A DNA stretch of 64,000 nucleotides. It comes from Pseudomonadota bacterium. GTDB lineage: Bacteria; Pseudomonadota; Gammaproteobacteria; Steroidobacterales; Steroidobacteraceae. Position 1 is the stretch's first letter. Each line of letters starts with the position of its first letter. The stretch is taken from NCBI GenBank assembly GCA_016720075.1, contig JADJXW010000020.1:62001-126000 (forward strand). Reading direction: 5' to 3'. Position numbers and translations under genes: made by a program. Below the pieces are notes generated by a model, which saw nothing but the letters and a program-made list of their open reading frames with translations, was not told the origin of the DNA and did no database searches. Of the stretch, positions 54,935 through 63,472 are shown in pieces.

Positions 54935-55426
54935 CTACTTCTTCGCGAACTGCGCCAGCGCCGCAACCGCGGCCTGCGCCACCTGCGCATCCTGCGCCGA
55001 CGTCACGCCGGACACACCCACCGCGCCGATCATCTGGCCATTCACGACCAGCGGGATGCCGCCCTCGATCGGTGTCACGCCACGCAGGCCCAGCACGGCA
55101 TTGCGGCCGCCGGCAACCGCGTCTTCCAGCGCCTTGCTCGGGCGCTTGAACGAAATCGCGGTCATCGCCTTGTCCTGCGCCACGTCGATGCTGCCGATCT
55201 GCGTGCCATCCCGCCGCACCAGATGCACCAGGCGGCCACCGTCATCGACGATCGAAATCACCACGGCCCAGCCGTTCTTCTGCGCCTCGGCCTCCGCTGC
55301 CGCGGACAGCACCTTGGCGACGTCGAGCGTCAGCGCAGTCTTGGTCGCAAGTTCCGCGGCCCCGGCCAGCGGCAGCGCGAACAGGGTCAGAGTGGCGATA
55401 CCCAGCGACGATCGGTTGAAAGACAT
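54935..55426 (-). CDS. HbpS/GlcG-type heme-binding family protein, secreted
   Basis: A 163-residue protein of the GlcG/HbpS (DUF336) family, with a signal peptide (about residues 1-23). Conserved segments: VVISIVDDGGRLVHLVRRDG, KAMTAISFKRPSKALE, GGIPLVVNGQMIGAVGVSG. Family members bind heme or cobalamin or belong to glycolate clusters, and are often next to lactate/glycolate genes, as here. Converges with lctP. Confidence 0.85.
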   Translation of the reverse strand: MSFNRSSLGIATLTLFALPLAGAAELATKTALTLDVAKVLSAAAEAEAQKNGWAVVISIVDDGGRLVHLVRRDGTQIGSIDVAQDKAMTAISFKRPSKALEDAVAGGRNAVLGLRGVTPIEGGIPLVVNGQMIGAVGVSGVTSAQDAQVAQAAVAALAQFAKK

Positions 55427-55495
55427 GATTACCCCCCATTTGGTCTGGATGAACGAAGCGCCGAGAGTGCCACATCCCGCGCCCGGCGGGCCGCT

Positions 55496-56398
55496 TCACG
55501 TCAGGGGCTGGGGTTGCTCGGGCCGTCGATCCCCGAGCGTGGTGCCGAGCGAGGCGGCGATTACCGCGGCGATGCCCAGCCACTGGGTCAGGTTCAGACG
55601 CTCGCCCAGCAGCAGCAGGCCCATCAGGGCGCCAATGGCGGGCTCGCCGCTCATCAGGATGCCGAAGCTGCGCGCCGGGATGTGGCGCAGCCCGTACATC
55701 TCCAGCGTATAGGGCAGGGCGCTCGACAGCAGAGCCACGGCGAGAGCGGTGCCGAGCAGGGGCAGCATCGGCAGCGCCGGCCATTGCGCAGGATGCAGTC
55801 GAGGTTCCAGCAGCAGGCCAATGGGCAGGATGATGATGGCCGCGATCATCAGGCCGTAGGCGGCGGCCTGCGTGCCCATCACGGCGCCGGCCCGTTGACC
55901 GACGATGATGTAGGCGCCCCACAGCACCCCGGCGCCCAGTGCGAAGGCCACGCCCGCCAGGGCCACCGCATGCCCCGGCGAGGGACGGGGGATGAGCATC
56001 AGGATGCCCACCACGGCGCAGGCCACCCACAGCAGGTCCCGCCGGTGGCGCGAATGCAGCACCGCCACGGTCAATGGGCCGGTGAATTCCAGCGCGATGG
56101 CAATGCCCAGCGGGATGCGTTCGATGGCGAGATAGAAGAGCAGGTTCATGCCTGCCATCACCAGGCCATAGTGCAGCGCCGCCCGCCACCCGGCCGCGCC
56201 GGGGCTGAAGCGCCACGAACGCAGGGCAATGAACAGGATCGCGGCCGCCAGGCACAGCCTGAGCGTGGTGGTGCCCACCGGGCCCACCAAGGGGAACAGC
56301 CCCTTGGCCAGCGAGGCGCCGCAGGTGATGGAAACCAGGGACAGCAGCACCGCCAGGCTCGGCGCATGGGAACGTGAGGCGGCGCCGGCGGACTGCAT
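55496..56398 (-). CDS. rhtA: EamA family exporter (RhtA-like)
   Basis: A 300-residue inner-membrane protein with two EamA repeats and about ten hydrophobic segments, closest in pattern to RhtA, the threonine/homoserine exporter (LGIAIALEFTGPLTVAVL, SSALPYTLEMYGLRHIPARSFGILMSGEPAIGAL). The substrate is inferred from the family. I chose the ATG at 56398; an ATG at 56434 is possible but lies in the tRNA promoter region. Confidence 0.8.
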   Translation of the reverse strand: MQSAGAASRSHAPSLAVLLSLVSITCGASLAKGLFPLVGPVGTTTLRLCLAAAILFIALRSWRFSPGAAGWRAALHYGLVMAGMNLLFYLAIERIPLGIAIALEFTGPLTVAVLHSRHRRDLLWVACAVVGILMLIPRPSPGHAVALAGVAFALGAGVLWGAYIIVGQRAGAVMGTQAAAYGLMIAAIIILPIGLLLEPRLHPAQWPALPMLPLLGTALAVALLSSALPYTLEMYGLRHIPARSFGILMSGEPAIGALMGLLLLGERLNLTQWLGIAAVIAASLGTTLGDRRPEQPQPLT

Positions 56399-56408
56399 GG
56401 GGCGGCAC

Positions 56409-56437
56409 TCTACAGGGGCCGCGGCATCCCGCATAAT
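56409..56437 (+). promoter_or_regulatory. Possible promoter of the tRNA-Ser gene
   Basis: TCTACA (56409-56414) and CATAAT (56432-56437) are 17 bases apart. The predicted start lies about 22 bases before the tRNA. The -35 match is modest (4 of 6). Confidence 0.4.
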
Positions 56438-56465
56438 CGCTGCCCGCGTTCCAGGCGGGCAGCCG

Positions 56466-56555
56466 GGAAGGGTGGCCGAGCGGTTTAAGGCTCCAGTCTT
56501 GAAAACTGGCGTGGGTTAACGCCCACCGTGGGTTCGAATCCCACCCCTTCCGCCA
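56466..56555 (+). tRNA. tRNA-Ser (anticodon UGA)
   Basis: A complete class II tRNA with CCA encoded. Acceptor arms GGAAGGG/CCCTTCC pair fully, with discriminator G; the anticodon stem CCAGT/ACTGG encloses CTTGAAA, giving anticodon TGA at 56500-56502. A long variable arm (GTGGGTTAACGCCCAC) and the T arm with GGTTCGAATCC are present. The anticodon UGA reads UCA and, by wobble, other UCN serine codons. No integrated element is seen at its 3' end. Confidence 0.97.
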
Positions 56556-56638
56556 AACTCTGCGTGACAGGTTTTCTCGCGTCGCTGCGCCTTCCTGTGC
56601 TGTAACCGCCCTTTTCTCGGGCGCACATAGGGGATCAG

Positions 56639-58504
56639 ATGTCCACGCTCAAGTTTCGCGCCTTGCCGGCTGCGCTGCTATCCGGTCTGCTGGCCGCCTG
56701 TGGCGGTGGAGGATCCGACTCCAACCCGCCTCCCAACCCACCACCGACGCCCAGCGCCACGCTCACGCTGAACCCGACCTCCGGTTCGCTCGCACCCGGC
56801 GCCAACACCACCATCACGGCCACCGTGACTCGGGCGGGCGGTTTTGACGGCGCGGTCACGGTCGGTTCCAGCGGTGTTCCAGTCGGCGTCACCGTTACGG
56901 GTGGCACTGTTGCAACTGGCGCGACCACGCAGTCGATCACGCTGACCGTCGCCGCCAACGCAACCAGTGGCACCAGCAACCTTTCCATCACCGGCACGGC
57001 AAGCGGCATCACCATCACGCCGGTCACGTTCGCACTGACGATAACCCAGCCGCCGCCGCCGCCAGTCGATACCGATGGCGACGGGCAGCCGGACGCCACG
57101 GACAGCGACGATGACAACGATGGCGTGCTGGATGTGAGTGACCTGATGCCTCTGGATCCGGCTCGCACCCAGGCCATTTCCGCAGCGTTTCCGCGGGTCA
57201 ATGGCGTGTATCAGTTGCCGGACTATCCAGTGACGCGTCAGCTGACGTGGATTCTTCAGCAGTTGGCTCCCACCGCCACCACATCGACGGCCGACATCAA
57301 TGCCCACTTCGCGCCGGCTACACTGGCCAGCATTCCTGCGGCGACCTGGCTGACGCTGTTCCAGAACCTGCGCGCCGCAGCGCCAAATGGCATTGTCGTC
57401 GATCTGATCCTTGCGTCACCAACGGACATCACGGCGCTGATCGGCGTACCCGGTGCGCCGGCCAGTGGCCAGTTCGTCACGTTGTCCACGGGCTACGCCA
57501 GCAACCTGATCAAGTCATTCGGCGCAAGTCCGTTTGCCCTGAATGGCAGCGTAATCACCCAAGCCGACCAGGCACTGACGATGGCTGCCGCAGCCGACCG
57601 CTATGTTTCGCTGGGTGACCAGTCGTCGCTGCTCGTGGCCCGCATCACGAACAACGTGTGCACCCCCATCGAGCAGCGTTCGGCCACCACGCCGAGGGCC
57701 ACTGCGTCGATCTTCAAGACCTGGGTGCTGGGTGGCCTCGCCAAGGCAGTGAACGACGGGCAGATTGCTGCGAACTCGGTCATCGGCCGGGCAGCGGCCG
57801 AAACCGTCCGCGGCAGCTCGTTGGCCAGCGAACCTCTGGGCACGCAGTTTCCGCTGCAGGACATTGCCACGCTGATGATGGGCATCAGCGACAACACGGC
57901 GACGGACCATTTGCACCAGCTGGTGGGTCGTCCGCGGCTCGAATCGATCCTGGCAACCTTCAATCACTCCAATCCTGCGTTGCTGACCCCGTTCCTTTCG
58001 GTCAACGAGACCTTCAACCTGTTCGCTGGCGTGCCACTCAACGACGCGCAGGCCTATGCGACGGGCACTGAATCGTTCCAGCGCAGCTATGTGGATACCG
58101 TGCTGGAGCCACTGGGACCGGTGACGGGCTTTGGCAACAACACAGCCGTGTTCATCTCGGGATCGTGGCAGGCCACGGCGATGGACGTCTGCAATGCCTT
58201 TGCGGGCATCCGCAAGTTCAACGATCGCAGCGAGGGTTTCCAGATCGCCGATCGGGCGCTGAGTTCGCAGGTTGCCCAGCCGGGACTGCGCAACCGCTGG
58301 GAACGGGTCTGGTACAAGGGCGGCAGCCTCGACACGGGGGCTGGCCTGGTTGTGCTGACCCACGCCTGGATGCTGCAAAGTGACAGCCGGGGCACGTTCG
58401 TGGTGGTCGCCATGAACAACCGCTCTGCGCCGTCCGTCGACCAGTTCGCCGCGCAGTCGGCAACCGGACGCATCCTGCAGTTGCTGGACCAGCAGAATCC
58501 CTGA
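56639..58504 (+). CDS. Lipoprotein with a beta-lactamase-fold serine hydrolase domain and calcium-type repeats
   Basis: A 621-residue lipoprotein: signal ending LAAC, Cys21, then a Gly/Ser/Pro linker, an Ig/BACON-like region (about residues 38-138), a Pro run, and an Asp-rich thrombospondin-type-3 repeat (DTDGDGQPDATDSDDDNDGV, about 142-161). The C-terminal part has the class A beta-lactamase triad of motifs: Ser357-x-x-Lys360 (SIFK), Ser417-Asp418-Asn419 (SDN) and Lys560-Gly561-Gly562 (KGG in place of KTG). It could be a penicillin-recognising hydrolase, an envelope peptidase or an inactive sensor; resistance should not be assumed. Confidence 0.78.
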   Translation: MSTLKFRALPAALLSGLLAACGGGGSDSNPPPNPPPTPSATLTLNPTSGSLAPGANTTITATVTRAGGFDGAVTVGSSGVPVGVTVTGGTVATGATTQSITLTVAANATSGTSNLSITGTASGITITPVTFALTITQPPPPPVDTDGDGQPDATDSDDDNDGVLDVSDLMPLDPARTQAISAAFPRVNGVYQLPDYPVTRQLTWILQQLAPTATTSTADINAHFAPATLASIPAATWLTLFQNLRAAAPNGIVVDLILASPTDITALIGVPGAPASGQFVTLSTGYASNLIKSFGASPFALNGSVITQADQALTMAAAADRYVSLGDQSSLLVARITNNVCTPIEQRSATTPRATASIFKTWVLGGLAKAVNDGQIAANSVIGRAAAETVRGSSLASEPLGTQFPLQDIATLMMGISDNTATDHLHQLVGRPRLESILATFNHSNPALLTPFLSVNETFNLFAGVPLNDAQAYATGTESFQRSYVDTVLEPLGPVTGFGNNTAVFISGSWQATAMDVCNAFAGIRKFNDRSEGFQIADRALSSQVAQPGLRNRWERVWYKGGSLDTGAGLVVLTHAWMLQSDSRGTFVVVAMNNRSAPSVDQFAAQSATGRILQLLDQQNP

Positions 58505-58531
58505 AGCCGCGCTTCGGGGTACGTCAACGCG

Positions 58532-58557
58532 AACCCGCCGCCTGGCAGCGGCGGGTT
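58532..58557 (+). terminator. Terminator-like hairpin
   Basis: A perfect 10-bp stem (AACCCGCCGC / GCGGCGGGTT, loop CTGGCA) 28 bases past the lipoprotein stop, followed by ATATTC. It probably separates this gene from the kinase gene. Confidence 0.55.
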
Positions 58558-58603
58558 ATATTCATCAGCCCCATAAGCCCTTCACCTGACGAGTGCCCTT
58601 CGC

Positions 58604-61075
58604 ATGTCAACACAGGAACAACGCCGCCGGGCATTCCAGATCTTCGAGCAGGCGCTGGATCAGGCGCCGGAACAGCGCGATGCATTCATCGCCACGGCCT
58701 GTGTCGATGATGCCGGACTGCGAGCCGCCGTCGCGGCGTTGCAGGCAGCCGATGCCAATTCGTCCATCAACACCGGCGGGTTGAACGCCTTCGCGGTGGA
58801 GGCGCCCTCCGACCAGCTGGGCAGGGTGCTGGGGCACTTTCGTCTGGTCGAGCACCTGGGCAGTGGCGGCATGGGCATCGTGTTCCGTGGTGAGCGCACC
58901 GACGATGTCACTCAGCGTGCGGCCGTCAAGATCGTTCGCCAGGAACTACGCAGCGCGACCAGTCGTGCGCGCTTCAACCTGGAACGCGCGGCGCTGGCGC
59001 GGCTGGAGCACGCCTCCATCGCGAGGCTCATCGATGCGGGAGTGACCGATCAGGGGCGTCCCTGGTATGCAATGGAGTTCGTTGCCGGCACCCCGATCGA
59101 CAAGTACTGCGACGCGCAGGGGCTCGATGTGCCGGCGCGGATCCGCCTGCTGATCGAGCTGTGCAAGGCCGTTGAAAGCGCCCATCGCCAGCTGGTGGTC
59201 CATCGCGACATCAAGCCCAGCAATGTGCTGGTGACGGCCGACGGCGTGCCCAAGCTGATCGATTTCGGTATTGCCAAGTTCCTCGATGCGGAACCCGATG
59301 CGGCAGGCCTGACGCGCGATGCCGGCACGCTGTTCTCGCGCCACTACGCGGCGCCGGAGCAGATCAAGGGGGAAGAGGTTTCCACATCGACGGATGTCTA
59401 CGGCATCGGGGCGTTGGCATTCCACATCCTGTCGGGCAAGAAGATATTCGAAGCCTCCACCAGGACGGACCACGACTACATGATGCTGGTCACGCAGAAT
59501 GATCCGGAACTGGCGAGCCGGGTTTCCGGCCAGATGCATTTACGGGGTGATCTGGACAACATCCTGCGCAAGGCGCTGGCCCGAAGTCCCGCGGATCGCT
59601 ACGGATCGGTGGCAGCGCTGGCAGATGATTTTCAGAATGTCCTGGCGCAGCGACCGGTCTCGGCGGTGGCCCCGGGGTGGATCTACCTGACGAAGAAGTT
59701 CATCCGCCGCAACCGACTGCCGGTGGCGCTGGCGGCGGGACTCGTGGTCGTGTCGGTTGTCGCCACGCTGTCGGGAATGAGCCAGGCACGCGAAGTTCTG
59801 GAGCAGCGCAACGAGGCGCGGCGCGAGGCAGGCCGGGCCAATGCCATCAACGACTTCCTGCTGCGAATGCTCGAATCGTCCGATCCGCGGCTCGGCGCTC
59901 GGGAGACTACGGTGGCGCAGGTGCTCGACAAGGCCACGGGTTCGCTGGATTCAGCGGTCGTGTCGGATCCCTACACTTCGGCTTCCATCCTCAACACGAT
60001 TTCAGGCGTCAATCTCTCGCTGACCCGATTCCCCGAGGCGCTGGCGGCTAATGAACGCGCCCTTGCGCTCTACAAGCAGCAGCCCGGGAGTGAACTCGAA
60101 TACGCAGTCGCACTGGGGTCGCGTGGCGAACTGCTGCGCATGTCGGGCAAGGGCGAGGAGGCCATTCCCGTCCTGCGTGATGCCCACACCCGCATCGAGG
60201 AGATCGCACCAGGTGGTGCCGAGAGCGCGGTCATCAAGAACATCCTGGCTAAGGCCCTCTCCGACCAGCAGCCCACTGAAGAGACGGACAGATTGTTCCT
60301 GCAGGGAATCGCCCAGCTGAAGTCCGCCGACATCCAGAACATGGACCTGGTAACGGCGATCAACGACTACGGTGTCAGCCTCGGTATGCGCGGCAGGTTC
60401 GCCGACGCAGCTCCCCTGCATCGCGAAGCCATGGAAATGGCTGGCCGGCTCGGGGGCGAAAACAAGGCGGCGCTGGACGACACCCGCAACAATCTTGCCA
60501 GTGCGCTGGAAGGCATGGGCGACCTCGTCGGTGCCGAGAAGATCTTTCTGCAGGTCATCGAGGCGCGCAAACAGGTACTGGGTATAGACAACCTGGACAC
60601 GCTGTGGTCCCAGGCCAGCCTTGCCAACAACCTGCTGCGCCAGCGCCGGCCCGCCGATGCGTGGCAGCTGGTGTCGCCGGTAGAGCCGGTGCTGCTGTCC
60701 AAGTTCGGCAGGGACCATCCCGTCACGCTGTATGCACAGAGCACCGCTGGGCGTGCGGCTTGCGACACGGGCAACTACAAACGCGGCCTGGCGCTGCTGC
60801 GATCGGCGGTCGCCGGCCGTGAGCGCGCCTATCCGCCCGGACACTGGCTGATCGCCAACGTCCGGGTTCTGGTCGGCGCATGTCTGGTGCGCAGTGGAGA
60901 TCTTGCGGCTGCGCGGCCGCTGCTGCTGGAGGCGGTAGCCACTGTCGAGAAGGAACGCGGCCCGGCCAGCCCCAATGCGCAGGAGGCTTATGGTTACATC
61001 GCCGACCTGTACGACCGCCTGAAGCTGCCCGCGGAAGCCGCAGCCTGGCGGGCGAAGATCACGCCCGCGGGGTAG
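58604..61075 (+). CDS. Membrane-anchored Ser/Thr protein kinase with TPR-type sensor region
   Basis: An 823-residue PknB-type kinase. The kinase domain (about residues 78-345) has the Gly loop GSGGMG, Lys109 (AVKI), catalytic Asp202 in HRDIKPSN and DFG at 220-222, followed by APEQ, so it looks active. A hydrophobic segment at about residues 370-390 (LPVALAAGLVVVSVVATL) anchors it, and the remainder (about 400-820) is helical TPR-like repeats, likely on the periplasmic side. It begins with a short helical region. It is followed 74 bases on by a sigma-factor gene, a pairing known for this kinase type. Confidence 0.9.
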   Translation: MSTQEQRRRAFQIFEQALDQAPEQRDAFIATACVDDAGLRAAVAALQAADANSSINTGGLNAFAVEAPSDQLGRVLGHFRLVEHLGSGGMGIVFRGERTDDVTQRAAVKIVRQELRSATSRARFNLERAALARLEHASIARLIDAGVTDQGRPWYAMEFVAGTPIDKYCDAQGLDVPARIRLLIELCKAVESAHRQLVVHRDIKPSNVLVTADGVPKLIDFGIAKFLDAEPDAAGLTRDAGTLFSRHYAAPEQIKGEEVSTSTDVYGIGALAFHILSGKKIFEASTRTDHDYMMLVTQNDPELASRVSGQMHLRGDLDNILRKALARSPADRYGSVAALADDFQNVLAQRPVSAVAPGWIYLTKKFIRRNRLPVALAAGLVVVSVVATLSGMSQAREVLEQRNEARREAGRANAINDFLLRMLESSDPRLGARETTVAQVLDKATGSLDSAVVSDPYTSASILNTISGVNLSLTRFPEALAANERALALYKQQPGSELEYAVALGSRGELLRMSGKGEEAIPVLRDAHTRIEEIAPGGAESAVIKNILAKALSDQQPTEETDRLFLQGIAQLKSADIQNMDLVTAINDYGVSLGMRGRFADAAPLHREAMEMAGRLGGENKAALDDTRNNLASALEGMGDLVGAEKIFLQVIEARKQVLGIDNLDTLWSQASLANNLLRQRRPADAWQLVSPVEPVLLSKFGRDHPVTLYAQSTAGRAACDTGNYKRGLALLRSAVAGRERAYPPGHWLIANVRVLVGACLVRSGDLAAARPLLLEAVATVEKERGPASPNAQEAYGYIADLYDRLKLPAEAAAWRAKITPAG

Positions 61076-61149
61076 CTGCGGAAGCTCGTCGAGGTTGGCT
61101 ATGATCAGGGGCTGGCACAGGGTTGTGCCTCATTATGTGACCCCAGAAC

Positions 61150-61707
61150 ATGACGCCAACGGGCGATGCGACGGGCCTGCTCGGTCGCTGGAAGAACGGT
61201 GATCGGGCGGCGCTCGATGAAGTAATGGCGCTGCTGTACGAGGAGATGCATCGCATTGCCAGCCGGCAATTGCGTGGTGAGCGCGGCGTTACGGTTCAGC
61301 CCACGTCCCTGGTCAACGAAGTCTACCTGCGCCTGATCGGCCTCAATCGCATCCAATGGCAGGATCGCGGTCATTTTCTGGCGATGTTCGCCCGGGTCGC
61401 CCGCCAGACGCTGGTGGATGACGCCCGCAAGCGCAATGCCGAGAAGCGTGACTTCGGCAGTCCGGTAACCATGACCGACGAGCGCCTCGGCATGACATCG
61501 GGCGGTTTCAGCATCCTGGAGATCGACCAGCTTCTCGATCAGCTGGCGGCCATCGATGACTCGGCGGCCCGCGTCGTGGAGCTGCGGGTGTTCGGCGGCC
61601 TCAGCATCGAGGAAGCCGCAGAGGAAATGTCGATCTCGGAAGCCACGGTCAGTCGCAAGTGGCGAGCGGGCAAGGCCTGGCTGGCCAACGAGCTCGGCGC
61701 CGCATAG
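61150..61707 (+). CDS. ECF-like RNA polymerase sigma factor
   Basis: A 185-residue sigma factor of the ECF-like group often found next to Ser/Thr kinases (TIGR02999 type). Region 2 is visible in PTSLVNEVYLRLIGL and FARVARQTLVDDARKR, and region 4 in SAARVVELRVFGGLSIEEAA followed by SISEATVSRKWRAGKAWL. No anti-sigma factor is adjacent; the upstream kinase may control it, by analogy. Confidence 0.9.
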   Translation: MTPTGDATGLLGRWKNGDRAALDEVMALLYEEMHRIASRQLRGERGVTVQPTSLVNEVYLRLIGLNRIQWQDRGHFLAMFARVARQTLVDDARKRNAEKRDFGSPVTMTDERLGMTSGGFSILEIDQLLDQLAAIDDSAARVVELRVFGGLSIEEAAEEMSISEATVSRKWRAGKAWLANELGAA

Positions 61708-61779
61708 CGTCGATGGGCGGGATGCGGATGTTCTAGAATTCGCTTCGTGTCGCCACACTTCGCAGACAGGAGTCCAAGG

Positions 61780-62472
61780 ATGTCCCCGCTCAAGCCCGCG
61801 CTCGCCGCATTGTCGATGTTGCTAGCTGTAACAGCCTGCCAGAAGGCCTCCGAGCCGGCTGCGCCGTCCGATACGCAGGCCCAGGAATCCGCAGCTGCGC
61901 AGTCGCAAGGCGCGCCTGTCGAAGCGACGGCCGCGTCAACTGAAGTCGACCCCGAAGTGGCCAAGCGCAAGGCCGCCATGGAGTTCGCGCTGGCCGAGCA
62001 GAAGATCGCGGAGGACCCGCAGGGGCAATGGGCTGCCAGCGCGAAAGCCAGCTCCACGTACGCATCCGGAGCCGATGAAACCGCTGGCTACAGCGCGTGG
62101 CAGGCCACCGGGGCGCCGAATGTCACGGCCTATTCCGACAGTTCCGAATCCTGGGCGTCGAAGGAGTCGGACAAGGGCATCGAATGGCTGGAAGTGGGAT
62201 TCGCGAAGCCCGTGCATGCCACCGAATTGCGCATCCGCCAGACCAACGCGCCGGGGGCCATCATCAAGGTCGAGCTGATCGACGACAAGGGCGGCAAGCA
62301 CAGCGTTTTCAGCGGTGTTGACGAAACGACCTATCCGCCCCAGACGATCACCTGGTTCAACGCCAAGACCGAAAAGACGGATTACCTGGTCAAGGGCGCG
62401 GTCATCACGCTGGCAACCAACGCCGTTGGCGGCTGGAACGAGATCGACGCCGTGCAGCTGATAGGCGAATAG
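61780..62472 (+). CDS. Lipoprotein with discoidin/F5-8 type C-like domain
   Basis: A 230-residue lipoprotein: signal ending AVTAC with Cys20, an Ala/Glu/Gln-rich linker, then a domain (about residues 90-230) of the F5/8 type C or NPCBM type (WQATGAPNV, WLEVGFAKPVHATELRIRQT, WNEIDAVQLIG). Such domains bind carbohydrates or surfaces. A good ribosome site (AGGAGTCCAAGG) precedes the ATG. It follows the sigma gene by 72 bases and may be its target or co-transcribed. Confidence 0.8.
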   Translation: MSPLKPALAALSMLLAVTACQKASEPAAPSDTQAQESAAAQSQGAPVEATAASTEVDPEVAKRKAAMEFALAEQKIAEDPQGQWAASAKASSTYASGADETAGYSAWQATGAPNVTAYSDSSESWASKESDKGIEWLEVGFAKPVHATELRIRQTNAPGAIIKVELIDDKGGKHSVFSGVDETTYPPQTITWFNAKTEKTDYLVKGAVITLATNAVGGWNEIDAVQLIGE

Positions 62473-62487
62473 ACTTCCCAACTGCGA

Positions 62488-63381
62488 TCACTGACGCTGG
62501 CGGAAATCCCCCGGCGTCATGCCGTTCTGCCGACGGAAGAACCGGGTGAAATAGGATGGCTCCGGAAAGCCCAGTCGCGCGGCGATATGGGCAGCCGGGG
62601 CGGTGGTGAACACCAGCAGTCGCCGGGCTTCCTCGCCGAGCCTGCCCAGGATCACGCCATTGGCAGTCTGGCGCGTGAACGCGCGGCACACCCGGTTCAG
62701 GCGCAGCGGCGAGCACTTCAGGCGCCGCGCGTATTCCGGCACCGTCCAGTGCCGGTTGAAGTTCTGCTCGAGCAGCGCGCGGAAGTCATAGAACAACCTG
62801 CGGTCACGGTCATCGTGGCGCGCGTCTTCGCGGGTTTCCACTGCCCGCCAGTGCTGCAGCAGGATCAGCCTCAGGAAATACTCGATGCCCGCGCGCCGTC
62901 CGCGCCGGTCTGTGCGCAGTTCCTCATCGAGCTGCGCGAACAGCGAGGCCAGCAGTGCGGCCTGCGGTGGATTCTGGCTCAGGTCCACCACATGCGGCTC
63001 GCGCAGCAGCGAGGTAACACTGTCCTCATTGCGCACCAATGGCGCTTCCAGCACATGGTCGTGCGCCACGGTCAGGATCCATCCGGCCGCATCGGGACCG
63101 AAGTTGAAGCAATGGGCGACGCCGCCGGGAATCGAGGCCAGGCAGGGCGCGACCAGCGTGTGCGCCTCGCCATCGATGGTGGCGCGGCAGACACCGCCCG
63201 TGGCGAACAGCAGCTGCAGCAAGCCGGGATGCACATGGGGGCGCACGGTGTAGGCCAGCGCCTCGGCCCGTGCCTGCATGGCTTCCAGGTGCAGTTCCGA
63301 CCCCGGCCGGCCGGCTTCGCCATAGATTGCCAGCCGCTCCAGTTCGGAGGCAGGTAGGGATTTCCGGGTTCGCGGCGGCAT
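62488..63381 (-). CDS. AraC-family transcriptional regulator
   Basis: A 297-residue regulator: N-terminal cupin-type sensor domain (HVHPGLLQLLFATGG, CLASIPGGVAHCF) and two C-terminal HTH motifs (HWTVPEYARRLKCSPLRLNRVC and AHIAARLGFPEPSYFTRFFRR). The ATG at 63381 is chosen because it fits the family length and leaves a 91-base divergent control region. It probably controls the adjoining carotenoid oxygenase gene; PobR-like in layout. Confidence 0.9.
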   Translation of the reverse strand: MPPRTRKSLPASELERLAIYGEAGRPGSELHLEAMQARAEALAYTVRPHVHPGLLQLLFATGGVCRATIDGEAHTLVAPCLASIPGGVAHCFNFGPDAAGWILTVAHDHVLEAPLVRNEDSVTSLLREPHVVDLSQNPPQAALLASLFAQLDEELRTDRRGRRAGIEYFLRLILLQHWRAVETREDARHDDRDRRLFYDFRALLEQNFNRHWTVPEYARRLKCSPLRLNRVCRAFTRQTANGVILGRLGEEARRLLVFTTAPAAHIAARLGFPEPSYFTRFFRRQNGMTPGDFRQRQ

Positions 63382-63472
63382 GATCAAAAAGTACCATGTA
63401 CAGGGCCAGATTGTGCATTTTCTGGCTTCCCGGGCTCGATAAAGTGACAGCACTCGCCTCAAGGAGACTGTC
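63382..63472. promoter_or_regulatory. Divergent control region of the AraC gene and the oxygenase gene
   Basis: These 91 bases hold the promoters for both genes and a strong AAGGAGA ribosome site for the oxygenase. A GTAC-CAT-GTAC element lies near 63390-63400, one candidate operator half; no second copy is evident. Confidence 0.35.

Noticed and set aside
56466..56640. Genomic island integrated at the tRNA-Ser gene
   Set aside because: No integrase, no repeat of the tRNA 3' end, and the following genes have the same composition as the rest of the window.
56639..58504. Calling the lipoprotein a beta-lactamase resistance gene
   Set aside because: Only the three active-site motifs are seen, KTG is changed to KGG, and the architecture is atypical; no activity can be claimed.
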